Below the pieces are notes generated by a model. It worked only from the letters and a program-made list of their open reading frames with translations. It was not told where the DNA came from and ran no database searches. A stretch of DNA of 64,000 nt from Nonomuraea solani (GTDB taxonomy: Bacteria; Actinomycetota; Actinomycetes; Streptosporangiales; Streptosporangiaceae), in NCBI RefSeq assembly GCF_900108335.1, contig NZ_FNVT01000002.1, positions 1,108,499 to 1,172,498 of the forward strand. Direction: 5' to 3'. A program made the position numbers and the translations under genes. The first letter of the stretch is position 1, and each line of letters opens with the position of its first letter. This document shows, in pieces, positions 19,604-27,603 of this stretch.

Positions 19604-21253
19604 ATGGCAACGGATGATTCCGGAGTTCACCTGCCATCGTCCTGGCCGGATGCGCCGCGGCGCGACACGGCTCCCGCCTGGGCCGACGCTCCTGCCGCCG
19701 CCCCCGTCGCCGACGTTCCCACGTCCTGGCCCGACGCCTCGCGGCCGGCCCACACCGACCCATCCTGGCCCGAGCCGCCGCGCCCGGACCCCTCCTGGCC
19801 CGAGCCGCCCCGCGCCGCCGAGCCCGCGCAGTCATGGCCGGAGCTGACCCGGCCCGACGCCGGCCGCCGCGAGGACGTGCCGACCTCCTGGCCCGAGGCG
19901 TCGTCCGGGCAGGGCGCGCCGTCGGCGTGGCCCGACGCGCCGCCGCAGAGCACCGGAGGCCCCACCGCCTGGCCGGACGTCTCGTCCAAGGGCGCACCGT
20001 CCCAGCCGGTTCCCGACCCGGTGCCCGCGTGGGCGCAGCCGCCGTCCCCCACCCCCGGCGCCTGGTCCAACCTGTCCACCCCCGCCCCCTGGCCGCAGGG
20101 CGAGCGCGACACGGGCGACGCGGGCGAGCGCACGATGATCCACGACCAGCAGAGCGCCCCGCCTCCGGTCCCGCTGGCGGCCCCGGTTCCGGCGCCGCCC
20201 CAGGCCCACCCCGCCGACGACCGTACGGTGACCTACGGCCAGCACTCCGAGAACCTGCTCAACGATCGCGCGGTGCCCTCCCCTCCCATGGACTCCGCTC
20301 ACATCGGCACGCCCCCCACCGCCGGCGCGCCCCCCGCCGAGGGCCACGCCGCCGGCCCCCGCCCCGGCTCGAACCTCAGCCGCGACCCCTCCGACCCCGA
20401 CCGCCCGTTCGTGACGGCCGGCCAGATCAGCGGCTCGCGCACCCCGCCGCCCGAGCGCCAGCAGGAGCTCTGGAACACCGTCTTCGGCGACAACTACCAG
20501 GCCATGGGCGACCAGGATGCCCTGGAGGACGAGCCCGGCAAGCCCATCTGGATCTACGCGCTAGGCGGCTCCGTGGCCGTCGCGCTGGTCGTCGCGCTGC
20601 TGTGGGCGTTCCTCTGGGGGCCGCTGGCCACCGCGGAGCCGGCCGGTGCCAAACTCGCCGGGTCCGACAAGGCGACGACCTCGGCGAAGCCGCGTACGAC
20701 CCGCACCGCGACCTCGATCGGCCCGCTGCCCCGCTACTCGGGCAAGGCCTCGCCGGTCATCGGCCGTGTCCAGGACGCCGGGGCCGGGATCTCGGTGCCG
20801 CGACTGGGCGGCGACTGGCAGCTCGACCAGCGACCCACGGTCAAGGGCACGTTCGGCTTCGACACCCGCCAGTACATCCAGGTGGCGCCCGAGCGGTACG
20901 CCTCGGTCATGTCGGGCCCGCTGTCGCAGCGGCTGGCCTCGTACTACCAGCAGGACGATTTGGAGCCGGTGATCAAGCAGGTCGTGCTGTCGGCCCGCAA
21001 GAGCTTCTTCCCGGCCGGCAACAAGGTCCGCAAGATCGCCCAGCAGGCGATCAAGGTGGGCGACCAGACGGGACGGCTGATCGCGTACTCGCTGACGTCG
21101 GAGACCCAGAAGGCCACGATCGTGACGATGGCCGTCAACACCGGCGCCAACGTCCCGGCCATCGTCTACATCGCGATCCCGACGGAGAGCAGGCAGCTCC
21201 TGCCCGATATCCGCGTCGTCATGAACCAGCTCAAGCTCGCCGGCCAGTCCTGA
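19604..21253 (+). CDS. Pro/Trp-rich single-pass membrane protein, function unknown
   Basis: 549 aa from ATG 19604, preferred because GGGAGGG precedes it; the frame is open back to 19409, so a longer form is possible. The first ~300 residues are disordered and rich in Pro, with about nine spaced copies of a SWPDA/SWPEP tetrapeptide motif. A transmembrane segment (IWIYALGGSVAVALVVALLWAFLWG) lies near residue 325-350, followed by a ~200-residue extracytoplasmic domain with RYSGKASPVIGRVQDAGAGI and conserved-looking hydrophobic/Arg patterns. This layout is common in actinomycete envelope proteins without known role. No domain was recognised and no operon partner is evident. Confidence 0.75.
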   Translation: MATDDSGVHLPSSWPDAPRRDTAPAWADAPAAAPVADVPTSWPDASRPAHTDPSWPEPPRPDPSWPEPPRAAEPAQSWPELTRPDAGRREDVPTSWPEASSGQGAPSAWPDAPPQSTGGPTAWPDVSSKGAPSQPVPDPVPAWAQPPSPTPGAWSNLSTPAPWPQGERDTGDAGERTMIHDQQSAPPPVPLAAPVPAPPQAHPADDRTVTYGQHSENLLNDRAVPSPPMDSAHIGTPPTAGAPPAEGHAAGPRPGSNLSRDPSDPDRPFVTAGQISGSRTPPPERQQELWNTVFGDNYQAMGDQDALEDEPGKPIWIYALGGSVAVALVVALLWAFLWGPLATAEPAGAKLAGSDKATTSAKPRTTRTATSIGPLPRYSGKASPVIGRVQDAGAGISVPRLGGDWQLDQRPTVKGTFGFDTRQYIQVAPERYASVMSGPLSQRLASYYQQDDLEPVIKQVVLSARKSFFPAGNKVRKIAQQAIKVGDQTGRLIAYSLTSETQKATIVTMAVNTGANVPAIVYIAIPTESRQLLPDIRVVMNQLKLAGQS

Positions 21254-21259
21254 AGTTCC

Positions 21260-22501
21260 TCAGAAGCGGCACTCCATGTGCTTGATGCCGTTGATGAAGC
21301 TGGAGTGCAGGCGGTCCGGCTTGCCGCCCTCGATGGCGGGCACGCGGCGCAGCAGCTCGCGGAACATCACCGTGATCTCCCTGCGCGCCAGGTGGGCGCC
21401 CAGGCAGAAGTGCGGGCCAGGGCCGCCGTAGCCGACGTGCGGGTTGGGGTGGCGGGTGATGTCGAAGCGCAGCGGGTCGGCGAACACGCTCTCGTCCCTG
21501 TTGGCGGCCCAGTAGAACAGGACAGCCTTCTGGCCCTTGCGGTAGAGGTGGCCGTTCATCTCGAAGTCGCGGGTGAGCTTGCGGCGCATGAAGTTCACCG
21601 GGGAGGCCAGCCGGACGATCTCCTCGACGGCTCCGGGGGCGCGGCCGTCGATGTCCTCCAGCCAGAGCGCGCGCTGGTCCGGGTTGTTGGTGAGCAGGCG
21701 CAGGCCGTACGAGATGGCGTTCCTGGTGGTCTCGTTGCCGGCCACCACCAGCAGGATGAAGAACGAGCCCAGCTCCTGCATGGTCAGCCGCTCGCCGTCG
21801 ATGTTGGCGTTGACCAGCGACGAGATCAGGTCGCCCGTGGGGTGGCCGGCGCGGTGGGCGGCCAGGTCCTGGACCAGTTGCTGCAGCTCCATGCCGGCGT
21901 TGAGCAGGCGTTCGGCGAGCTGGTCGAGGTCGCCGCCGGTGTATTCGGGGTCGAAGCCGCCGAGGATGAGGTTGGAGCGGTCGAAGACGAACCGGTAGTC
22001 GCTCTCGGGGATGCCCATCATGTCGCAGATGATCTTCAGGGGCAGGCGCGCGGCGACCTCGGTGACGAAGTCGCAGCCAGGGCCCTTGGCCAGCAGGTCG
22101 TCGACGATGGCGGCCGCCGCCGACTCCACGTCCGCCTCGAACTGTTTGATCATCTTGGGCGTGAACGCTCGCGAGACGATCCTGCGCAGCCGGGCATGGC
22201 GGGGGTCGTCCATGTTGATCATCGAGCCGAAGTACTCGGCGAACTCGGCGGGCATGTCGGGGATGTTCGTCGCACCGCCGTCGCCTGAGCAGAAGACCTC
22301 CGGGTTGCGGCTGGCCTCCAGGATGTCGGCGTGCTTGACCAGCGCGTAGTAGCCGGGGCCCTTGGGCGCGTACGACATCTCCATCTCCTCGAAGAAGGCG
22401 GGGGTGTCACGCGCGCGCAGCCGCTCGAAGGCTTCTTCGCGCTCGCTCATGGGCTTGGCCCAGAAGTCGCGCTCCGACAGGTCGAAGTCCAGGACGCTCA
22501 T
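21260..22501 (-). CDS. Cytochrome P450 (CYP124/CYP125-like)
   Basis: Haem monooxygenase, 413 aa from ATG 22501 (MSVLDFDLSERDFWAKP). I-helix oxygen-binding motif VVAGNETTRN, ExxR in EEIVRLASPVNFMRR context, and haem ligand Cys366 in YGGPGPHFCLGAHLARRE are all present. The C-terminal SSFINGIKHMECRF matches the CYP124/125/142 group, which omega-hydroxylates methyl-branched lipids and sterol side chains (known); substrate here is inferred. It is a paralogue of the P450 at 24620 and shares its promoter element. A ferredoxin gene is not adjacent, so electron donors act in trans. Confidence 0.92.
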   Translation of the reverse strand: MSVLDFDLSERDFWAKPMSEREEAFERLRARDTPAFFEEMEMSYAPKGPGYYALVKHADILEASRNPEVFCSGDGGATNIPDMPAEFAEYFGSMINMDDPRHARLRRIVSRAFTPKMIKQFEADVESAAAAIVDDLLAKGPGCDFVTEVAARLPLKIICDMMGIPESDYRFVFDRSNLILGGFDPEYTGGDLDQLAERLLNAGMELQQLVQDLAAHRAGHPTGDLISSLVNANIDGERLTMQELGSFFILLVVAGNETTRNAISYGLRLLTNNPDQRALWLEDIDGRAPGAVEEIVRLASPVNFMRRKLTRDFEMNGHLYRKGQKAVLFYWAANRDESVFADPLRFDITRHPNPHVGYGGPGPHFCLGAHLARREITVMFRELLRRVPAIEGGKPDRLHSSFINGIKHMECRF

Positions 22502-22521
22502 GAGCCAATCATTCGAAAAGC

Positions 22522-22545
22522 GGCCACTTACGTCAATGGGTAGGA
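22522..22545 (-). promoter_or_regulatory. P450 promoter with embedded dyad, shared with the second P450
   Basis: On the minus strand TTGACGTAAGTGGCCGCTT: a TTGACG -35-like box immediately followed by the near-palindrome AAGTGGCCGCTT, with ATGATT 18 bases after TTGACG as a possible -10. The identical 15-base core GGCCACTTACGTCAA (plus strand) occurs before the other P450 at 25897-25911. Confidence 0.6.
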
Positions 22546-22603
22546 CGTACACCGTACGTACGCGGCGCGGAAAAACCTGTGGCGCCCGCCGCCCGGCGAG
22601 CCC

Positions 22604-22609
22604 TAGGGT
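22604..22609 (+). promoter_or_regulatory. Putative -10 box before the aromatic leader peptide
   Basis: TAGGGT ends seven bases before the GTG at 22617, consistent with a leaderless leader ORF. No convincing -35 is visible. Confidence 0.4.
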
Positions 22610-22616
22610 GTGCGCC

Positions 22617-22646
22617 GTGACGACCTACTTCTTCTTCCTGCGCTAG
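22617..22646 (+). CDS. Nine-codon leader peptide MTTYFFFLR upstream of the THUMP methyltransferase
   Basis: GTG-started ORF of nine sense codons and TAG: M-T-T-Y-F-F-F-L-R. Four consecutive aromatic codons (TAC TTC TTC TTC) in so short an ORF resemble amino-acid attenuator peptides. It is followed within five bases by two stable hairpins and then, 90 bases after its stop, by the methyltransferase start. There is no good Shine-Dalgarno sequence, but a -10-like TAGGGT is placed for leaderless initiation. That it is translated and regulatory is an inference from layout. Confidence 0.55.
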   Translation: MTTYFFFLR

Positions 22647-22651
22647 CGATC

Positions 22652-22713
22652 CGCCGGCGGGTCGCGGACACCCACCGCCGGCGATGCGGGACGGCCGGAC
22701 TACCGCCGTCCCG
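22652..22713 (+). promoter_or_regulatory. Tandem hairpins between the leader peptide and the methyltransferase
   Basis: Hairpin A: CGCCGGCGG (22652-22660) with CCGCCGGCG (22675-22683). Hairpin B: CGGGACGGC (22687-22695) with GCCGTCCCG (22705-22713), nine-base loop. Both stems are perfect. Neither is followed by a T-run. B ends 23 bases before the GTG start, just upstream of the GGGAGA ribosome site. Confidence 0.6.
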
Positions 22714-22736
22714 GTTCGCGACGTGGGAGAAGACAG

Positions 22737-23747
22737 GTGTCAACCTTTGGCGTGGCCAGGGCCGTGCGTGGCATGGAGTCCCTGGTGGCCACGGAGATTC
22801 GACGTTCGCGCATCGGTGTGGTGCGCGGGTTGCGTCATCGCGAGGTGTGGTTCGAGGCCGCACCGGAGGCCGATCCGCTGCGGCTGCGCACCGCGGACGA
22901 CGTGCTGATCGCCGTCGCCGTGGTGGACGGGATCGGCCAGGACCGCGCCGCGCTGCGACGGCTGGCGCGGGCGGCGCGGACGGTCGACGCGGGACGGCTG
23001 GTCAAGCCAGGCGACGGGCTGGAGGTGTCGGCGTCGTTCGTGGGGCGGCGCAACTACACCAGGTTCGAGATCGAGGACGCGGTCGGGGCCGAGCTGGCGC
23101 GGCCGTTGCGGGTGGCGTACCACTCCAGGCGGGACGGGAGGCGGCCGCCGCACGACGCGATGGCGTGGCGGGTCACGATCGAGGGCGACCAGGCCGTCAT
23201 CGCGGTACGGGTGGCGGACCGGCCACTGCACCGCAGGGCGTACAAGACGGCGTCGATCCGGGGCACGCTGCATCCCCCGGTGGCCGCCGCCATGGCGGAG
23301 CTGGCCCGGCTGGATCAGGCCGGGACGGTGCTGGACCCCTGCTGCGGGGCGGGCACCACGCTGATCGAGGCGGCGGCGGGCGCGCCGGGCGTGCGGCTGC
23401 TGGGCTTCGACCACGACCCGGCCGCCGTCGCGGCCGCCGCCACCAACGCCCGCGCGGCCCGGCGGTCGCCGGCGTGGGGCGTGGCGGACGCGGGGCGGCT
23501 CCCGGTGGCCGCCGGCAGCGCGGACCGGGTGCTGGTCAACCCGCCCTGGGGACGGCAGGTGCCGCCCAGAGGGTCGCTGGCCGGCGGGCTGGGCCCGCTG
23601 TGGCGCGAGGTCCGCCGGGTGCTGGCCCCCGGCGGGCTCGTCGTGGCGCTGGTCCACGACGGGATCCCGCGCGGGTTCACGGTGGAGACGGCGGTCCCGG
23701 TGAGCCTGTCAGGGCAGCACCCGGTGCTCGCGGTGCTCAGACTGTAG
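22737..23747 (+). CDS. THUMP-domain SAM-dependent RNA methyltransferase (RlmL/Trm14-like)
   Basis: 336 aa, GTG start with GGGAGA upstream. The N-terminal half is a THUMP-containing region (GMESLVATEIRRS; KPGDGLEVSASFVGRRNYTRFEIEDAVGAEL in outline) that binds structured RNA; the C-terminal half is a Rossmann methyltransferase with SAM motif LDPCCGAGTTLIEA and catalytic NPPW. Such enzymes make N2-methylguanine in rRNA or tRNA (known for RlmL and Trm14/TrmN). The exact RNA target is not predictable. Its 5' leader contains an aromatic-rich ORF and two hairpins. Stop codons of this and the convergent hydrolase gene are directly adjacent. Confidence 0.88.
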   Translation: MSTFGVARAVRGMESLVATEIRRSRIGVVRGLRHREVWFEAAPEADPLRLRTADDVLIAVAVVDGIGQDRAALRRLARAARTVDAGRLVKPGDGLEVSASFVGRRNYTRFEIEDAVGAELARPLRVAYHSRRDGRRPPHDAMAWRVTIEGDQAVIAVRVADRPLHRRAYKTASIRGTLHPPVAAAMAELARLDQAGTVLDPCCGAGTTLIEAAAGAPGVRLLGFDHDPAAVAAAATNARAARRSPAWGVADAGRLPVAAGSADRVLVNPPWGRQVPPRGSLAGGLGPLWREVRRVLAPGGLVVALVHDGIPRGFTVETAVPVSLSGQHPVLAVLRL

Positions 23748-24581
23748 CTATTGGTCGAGCCAGTCCAGGATCAGCCGGTTGACCTCGGCGGGCCGCTCCA
23801 GGTGCAGGAAGTGGCCCGCCCCCGCCACCTGCTCCGCCCTCGACCCCGGCGGCAGGTGACCCAGCGCGCCCTTGGCCATCTCGGCGCTCAGGCACCCGTC
23901 CTGGGCGCCGTGCAGGTAGAGCACGGGCCCGCCGATCCCGGGCTCGACCGCCGGATAGCGGCCGGAGGGCGGCGTGGTGCCGAGCATCGCCCGGTAGTAG
24001 CCGATGGCCGCGCTCAGGTTGGCGGGCTGGCCGATGCTGCGCCGGACGAACTCCAGCTCCTCGCTCGCGTCGTAGCCGGGCGACCAGTCGCGCCAGAGGC
24101 CCTCCATGAACCCGGGGGCCGCGGCGGCCGACTCGGCCAGGGCGGTCTGGAAGAGGAAGATGTAGAACGAGCGCTTGAGCTGCTCGTACTCGGAGAAGAC
24201 GGCCGCCAGCGAGCCCGGCGGCGGCACCGCCAGCGCCACGGATCGCCGGAAGCGGCCCGCCGTGGCGTAGACGGGGAAGGTGCCCCAGTCGTGCCCGATG
24301 ACGACGGCGTCGTCTCCGCCGCCGAGCTCCTCGTGCAGGGCGCGGAGGTCGGCGACCAGCGCGGCGGCCTCGTACGCGCCGTCGGCCGGGATCTCGGTGG
24401 GCGCGTAGCCGCGCATGAACGGCGCGACCGCGCGGTAGCCGCGCTCGGCCAGCGCGGGCATCAGGTGCCGCCAGGTGTGGGCGGTGTCGGGGAAACCGTG
24501 CAGGCACAGCGCCAGCGGTCCCTCACCTAATGTCAGATACGCGAACTCCACCCCGTTGGCGTGGATAGTCCTGATCTCCAT
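23748..24581 (-). CDS. Alpha/beta hydrolase of the epoxide hydrolase/haloalkane dehalogenase type
   Basis: 277 aa. HGFPDTAHTW forms the oxyanion loop, VIGHDWGTF places an Asp nucleophile (not Ser) at the elbow, HGAQDGCL the second acid and GHFLHLERP the histidine. An Asp nucleophile is diagnostic of epoxide hydrolases, dehalogenases and fluoroacetate-type enzymes. An ester hydrolase is unlikely. The position between two P450 genes suggests handling of an oxygenated lipid intermediate, by inference. ATG 24581 is preferred over an in-frame GTG at 24599. Confidence 0.85.
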   Translation of the reverse strand: MEIRTIHANGVEFAYLTLGEGPLALCLHGFPDTAHTWRHLMPALAERGYRAVAPFMRGYAPTEIPADGAYEAAALVADLRALHEELGGGDDAVVIGHDWGTFPVYATAGRFRRSVALAVPPPGSLAAVFSEYEQLKRSFYIFLFQTALAESAAAAPGFMEGLWRDWSPGYDASEELEFVRRSIGQPANLSAAIGYYRAMLGTTPPSGRYPAVEPGIGGPVLYLHGAQDGCLSAEMAKGALGHLPPGSRAEQVAGAGHFLHLERPAEVNRLILDWLDQ

Positions 24582-24619
24582 GACTGCGAAACCTAGCACC
24601 CCCGCAAGCCTCCAGCACG

Positions 24620-25873
24620 TCAGAAGGTGTAACGCAGGTGCTTCACGCCGTTGATGAAGTTCGACAGCAGGAAGTCGGGCTCCCCCTCCGCCCTGATGGC
24701 CGGCAGGCGAGTGAACAGCTCGCGGAACATCACGGTCATCTCCCTGCGCGCCAGATGGGCGCCCAGGCAGTAGTGCGGCCCGGGGCCGCCGAAGCCGACG
24801 TGCGGGTTGGGGTCGCGGGTGATGTCGAACGTGTCCGGGTCCTTGAACACGCTCTCGTCCCGGTTGGCCGAGTTGTAGAAGAGCAGCACCTTGTCGCCCT
24901 TGCGGTAGGAGGTGCCGTTCATCTCGTGGTCGCGGGTCAGCGTGCGGCGGAACTGGATCACCGGGGTGGCGTAGCGGACGATCTCGTCGCAGGCCCCGAC
25001 CACGCGGCCGTCGAAGTCGGCCAGCAGCAGCTCGCGCTGCTCGGGGTGGTCGGTGAAGAGCTTGAGCCCGTACGCGATCGCGTTGCGGGTGGTCTCGCTG
25101 CCGGCCACCACCAGCAGGATGAAGAACGAGCCCAGCTCCTGCGAGCTCAGCCGTTCCTCCCCGTTGACCAGCAGGCTCACCAGGTCGCCCGTGGGCCGCT
25201 TGCGCCGCTCGTCGCCCAGGCGGGCGGCCATCCGGTTGAGCGAGAAGCCGGCGCGCAGCAGCTTGGCCAGGCCGCGGGCGACGTTGACGCGGCTGAATCC
25301 GGGGTCGATGCCGGTGTATTCGGGGTCGGCGTTGCCGAGGATGACGTTGGTACGCCGCAACACCAGATCATGAAATTTCGGGGGAATCCCCATCATGTCG
25401 CAGATGACGCGTACCGGAAGTTGCGCGGCCACCTGCGCGACGAAGTCGCCAGGGCCCTCCTCGACCGCCCGGTCGACGATCTCGGCGGCGGCCCTGGCCA
25501 GGTCTTCTTCCATCTTCGACAGGATGCGCGGCGTGAACGCCCTGGAGACGATCCGCCGCAGCCTGGCGTGCTTCGGGTCGTCCATGTTGATCATCGAGCC
25601 GAAATAGACGCTCAGCCAGCGGGGCATGTCGGGAATGCTGTTGGAGCACGGCTCACTGCTGAACACGGCCGCGTTCCTGCTGGCCTCGGTCACGTCGGCG
25701 TGGCGGACGAGGGCGTGGTAGCCGGGGCCGCCACCGATGAACGGCACGGTCTGCTCCGGCATGAACACCGGGTGGTCCAGCTCACGGAGCCGGCGGAAGG
25801 CGTCCATGCGCTCGGCCTGCGGCAATCCCCAGAACGGGATCTGCGACATGTCCAGTTCGGCGGGCAGCGTCAT
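24620..25873 (-). CDS. Cytochrome P450, paralogue of the P450 at 21260
   Basis: 417 aa from ATG 25873. VVAGSETTRN (I-helix), and haem Cys369 in FGGPGPHYCLGAHLARRE. The C-terminus SNFINGVKHLRYTF places it with the first P450 near CYP124/125/142. It lies 33 bases from the GMC oxidoreductase on the same strand but has its own promoter-like element (25888-25911). Together with the GMC alcohol dehydrogenase and acyl-CoA ligase it suggests terminal hydroxylation of a branched aliphatic chain followed by oxidation and CoA activation; substrate is inferred, not shown. Confidence 0.92.
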   Translation of the reverse strand: MTLPAELDMSQIPFWGLPQAERMDAFRRLRELDHPVFMPEQTVPFIGGGPGYHALVRHADVTEASRNAAVFSSEPCSNSIPDMPRWLSVYFGSMINMDDPKHARLRRIVSRAFTPRILSKMEEDLARAAAEIVDRAVEEGPGDFVAQVAAQLPVRVICDMMGIPPKFHDLVLRRTNVILGNADPEYTGIDPGFSRVNVARGLAKLLRAGFSLNRMAARLGDERRKRPTGDLVSLLVNGEERLSSQELGSFFILLVVAGSETTRNAIAYGLKLFTDHPEQRELLLADFDGRVVGACDEIVRYATPVIQFRRTLTRDHEMNGTSYRKGDKVLLFYNSANRDESVFKDPDTFDITRDPNPHVGFGGPGPHYCLGAHLARREMTVMFRELFTRLPAIRAEGEPDFLLSNFINGVKHLRYTF

Positions 25874-25889
25874 ACCCGTCAAGCCTTGT

Positions 25890-25911
25890 GCAAGTGGCCA
25901 CTTACGTCAAG
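25890..25911 (-). promoter_or_regulatory. Second copy of the shared P450 promoter/operator
   Basis: On the minus strand TTGACGTAAGTGGCCACTT, where AAGTGGCCACTT is a perfect 12-bp palindrome. It matches the element at 22522-22545 in 18 of 19 positions. It overlaps the last codons of the GMC oxidoreductase gene, so the P450 can be transcribed separately from it. Confidence 0.6.
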
Positions 25912-27454
25912 CCTTGTAGCCCCTGATCAGATCCGCCCCCTTTTCGCCGATCATGATGGCGGGCGCGTGGGTGTGGCCGCGGTTCAGGGTCGGCATGATG
26001 GAGACGTCGGCGACCCTGAGGCCCTCGACGCCGCGCACGCGCAGCTCCGGGTCCACGACCGAGGCGTCGTCGGTGCCCATGCGGCAGGTGCCGACCGGGT
26101 GGTAGAGGGTCTCGCCGCGTTCGCGTACCCACTGGGCCAGCTCCTCGTCGCTCTCCGGCGCCCAGTAGGGCGCCATCGGCCCGCCCGCCCACGGCTTCAT
26201 CGCGGCGGTGGCGACCACCTGCTTGGCCGTCTTCAGCCCGGCGACCAGGCGCCTGACGTCGGCCTCCGCGCTCAGGTAGCCGGGGTCGATCATCGGCTCC
26301 CTGCCGCTGAGCCCGACCCGGCCGCGGCTCTCCGGCTGCAGCAGCACGACCCCGACGGTGAGCCCGTGGCCGGTCGGCGGGGTGAGCCCGTGGTCGAGGA
26401 ACGGCCCGGGCACCCAGATCAGCTCGACGTCGGGCGCCGGCTCCTCGGCCGAGGTCTTGATGAACGCGACCGCCTCGCCCACGTTCGTGGTGAGCATGCC
26501 GGAGCGCAGGACGATGTAGCGCAGCAGGTTGACGATGCCCTCGGCCTTGGACAGCGTGACCGGCTGCTTGCACTCGACGAACACGCCGGTCGAGAGGTGG
26601 TCCTGGAGATTCTTGCCGACCTCGGGCAGCTCGTGCACGACCGGGATCCCGGCGTCGCGCAGCTCGCCCGGCGCGCCCACGCCCGAGCGCATGAGCAGGT
26701 AGGGAGAGCCGATCGTGCCCGCGGCCAGGATGACCTCGACCTTGGCCCGGACCTGGGTGCCGCCGCTGTGCTCGATGCCCGTCGCGCGCCGGCCGTCGAA
26801 CGTGATCCGGTCCACGGTCGCCTTGGTGATCACGTGCAGGTTGGGCCGCGAGAGGGCCGGGCGCAGGTAGGCGTCGGCGGAGCTCCATCTCCTGCCCCGG
26901 TTCTGGGTGACGGGGGTCTGGCAGTAGCCCTCGTTGGAGCGGCCGTTCAGCTCGCCGAGGCGGGTGAGGCCCAGCTCCTCGCACGCCTTGAGGAACGCGG
27001 CGGTGGTGACGTTGGGGCTGCGCAGCTCGGAGATGTAGAGGGGGCCGGCGGTGCCGTAGACGCCGCCCAGGTTGCTGCCGACGCGGCGCTCGGCCTTGGT
27101 GAAGTAGGGCAGGACGTCGTCGTACGCCCAGCCGGGTACGCCCCACTGGTCGTAGTCCTGCTGGCAGCCGCGTACCCACATCTGGGCGTTGAGCGAGGAC
27201 GAGCCGCCCAGCACGCGGCCCCTGGGCCAGTAGAGCTCGCGGCCGGACATCTCGCTCTGTTTGGACGTGGTGTAGTTCCAGTCGTAGTCGGTCTTGAAGA
27301 GCTTGGCGAAACCCGCCGGCATGCGGATCTCAAGCTTGTCGTCCTGCCCGCCCGCCTCGACGAGGGCCACCGACACGCCGGGGTCGGCGGACAGCCTGTT
27401 GGCCAGGACGCATCCGGCCGAGCCGGCCCCGACGATCACGTAGTCGTACTCCAT
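25907..27454 (-). CDS. GMC-family FAD-dependent alcohol dehydrogenase (choline dehydrogenase-like)
   Basis: 515 aa. The N-terminal YDYVIVGAGSAGCVLANRL binds FAD; the GMC signature PRGRVLGGSSSLNAQ follows, and the active-site histidine is in LYHPVGTCRMG near the C-terminus. Family members oxidise alcohols to aldehydes, for example AlkJ in alkane degradation. GGAGGGG lies directly before the ATG. It faces the acyl-CoA ligase across a 149-bp intergenic region, and lies upstream of P450 24620 on the same strand. A role in oxidising the P450 product is inferred from this context. Confidence 0.92.
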   Translation of the reverse strand: MEYDYVIVGAGSAGCVLANRLSADPGVSVALVEAGGQDDKLEIRMPAGFAKLFKTDYDWNYTTSKQSEMSGRELYWPRGRVLGGSSSLNAQMWVRGCQQDYDQWGVPGWAYDDVLPYFTKAERRVGSNLGGVYGTAGPLYISELRSPNVTTAAFLKACEELGLTRLGELNGRSNEGYCQTPVTQNRGRRWSSADAYLRPALSRPNLHVITKATVDRITFDGRRATGIEHSGGTQVRAKVEVILAAGTIGSPYLLMRSGVGAPGELRDAGIPVVHELPEVGKNLQDHLSTGVFVECKQPVTLSKAEGIVNLLRYIVLRSGMLTTNVGEAVAFIKTSAEEPAPDVELIWVPGPFLDHGLTPPTGHGLTVGVVLLQPESRGRVGLSGREPMIDPGYLSAEADVRRLVAGLKTAKQVVATAAMKPWAGGPMAPYWAPESDEELAQWVRERGETLYHPVGTCRMGTDDASVVDPELRVRGVEGLRVADVSIMPTLNRGHTHAPAIMIGEKGADLIRGYKA

Positions 27455-27471
27455 GACCCCTCCAAGGGGTA

Positions 27472-27493
27472 AGTAACTTCCTACTTGCTTACT
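27472..27493. promoter_or_regulatory. Dyad AGTAA-N12-TTACT upstream of the GMC gene
   Basis: Inverted repeat between the divergent GMC and acyl-CoA ligase genes, 17 bases before the GMC start; it overlaps the expected promoter. Could be a TetR-type half-site pair. Short arms make it uncertain. Confidence 0.3.
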
Positions 27494-27539
27494 CCACGTA
27501 GGCGGACCGCGTCCATATTCACTTGTGACCTGCGTTACC

Positions 27540-27551
27540 TACCAAGCGGTA
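27540..27551. promoter_or_regulatory. Palindrome TACCAAGCGGTA upstream of the acyl-CoA ligase
   Basis: Arms TACC/GGTA around AAGC, located 52 bases before the ligase ATG. TetR-family lipid regulators commonly use palindromes of this form; no regulator gene is adjacent. Confidence 0.35.
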
Positions 27552-27603
27552 TGGCCGGGCTGCGAGGATGGCGCCGAAGCCGTTCTAGAGGGAGGAAGGC
27601 GTC

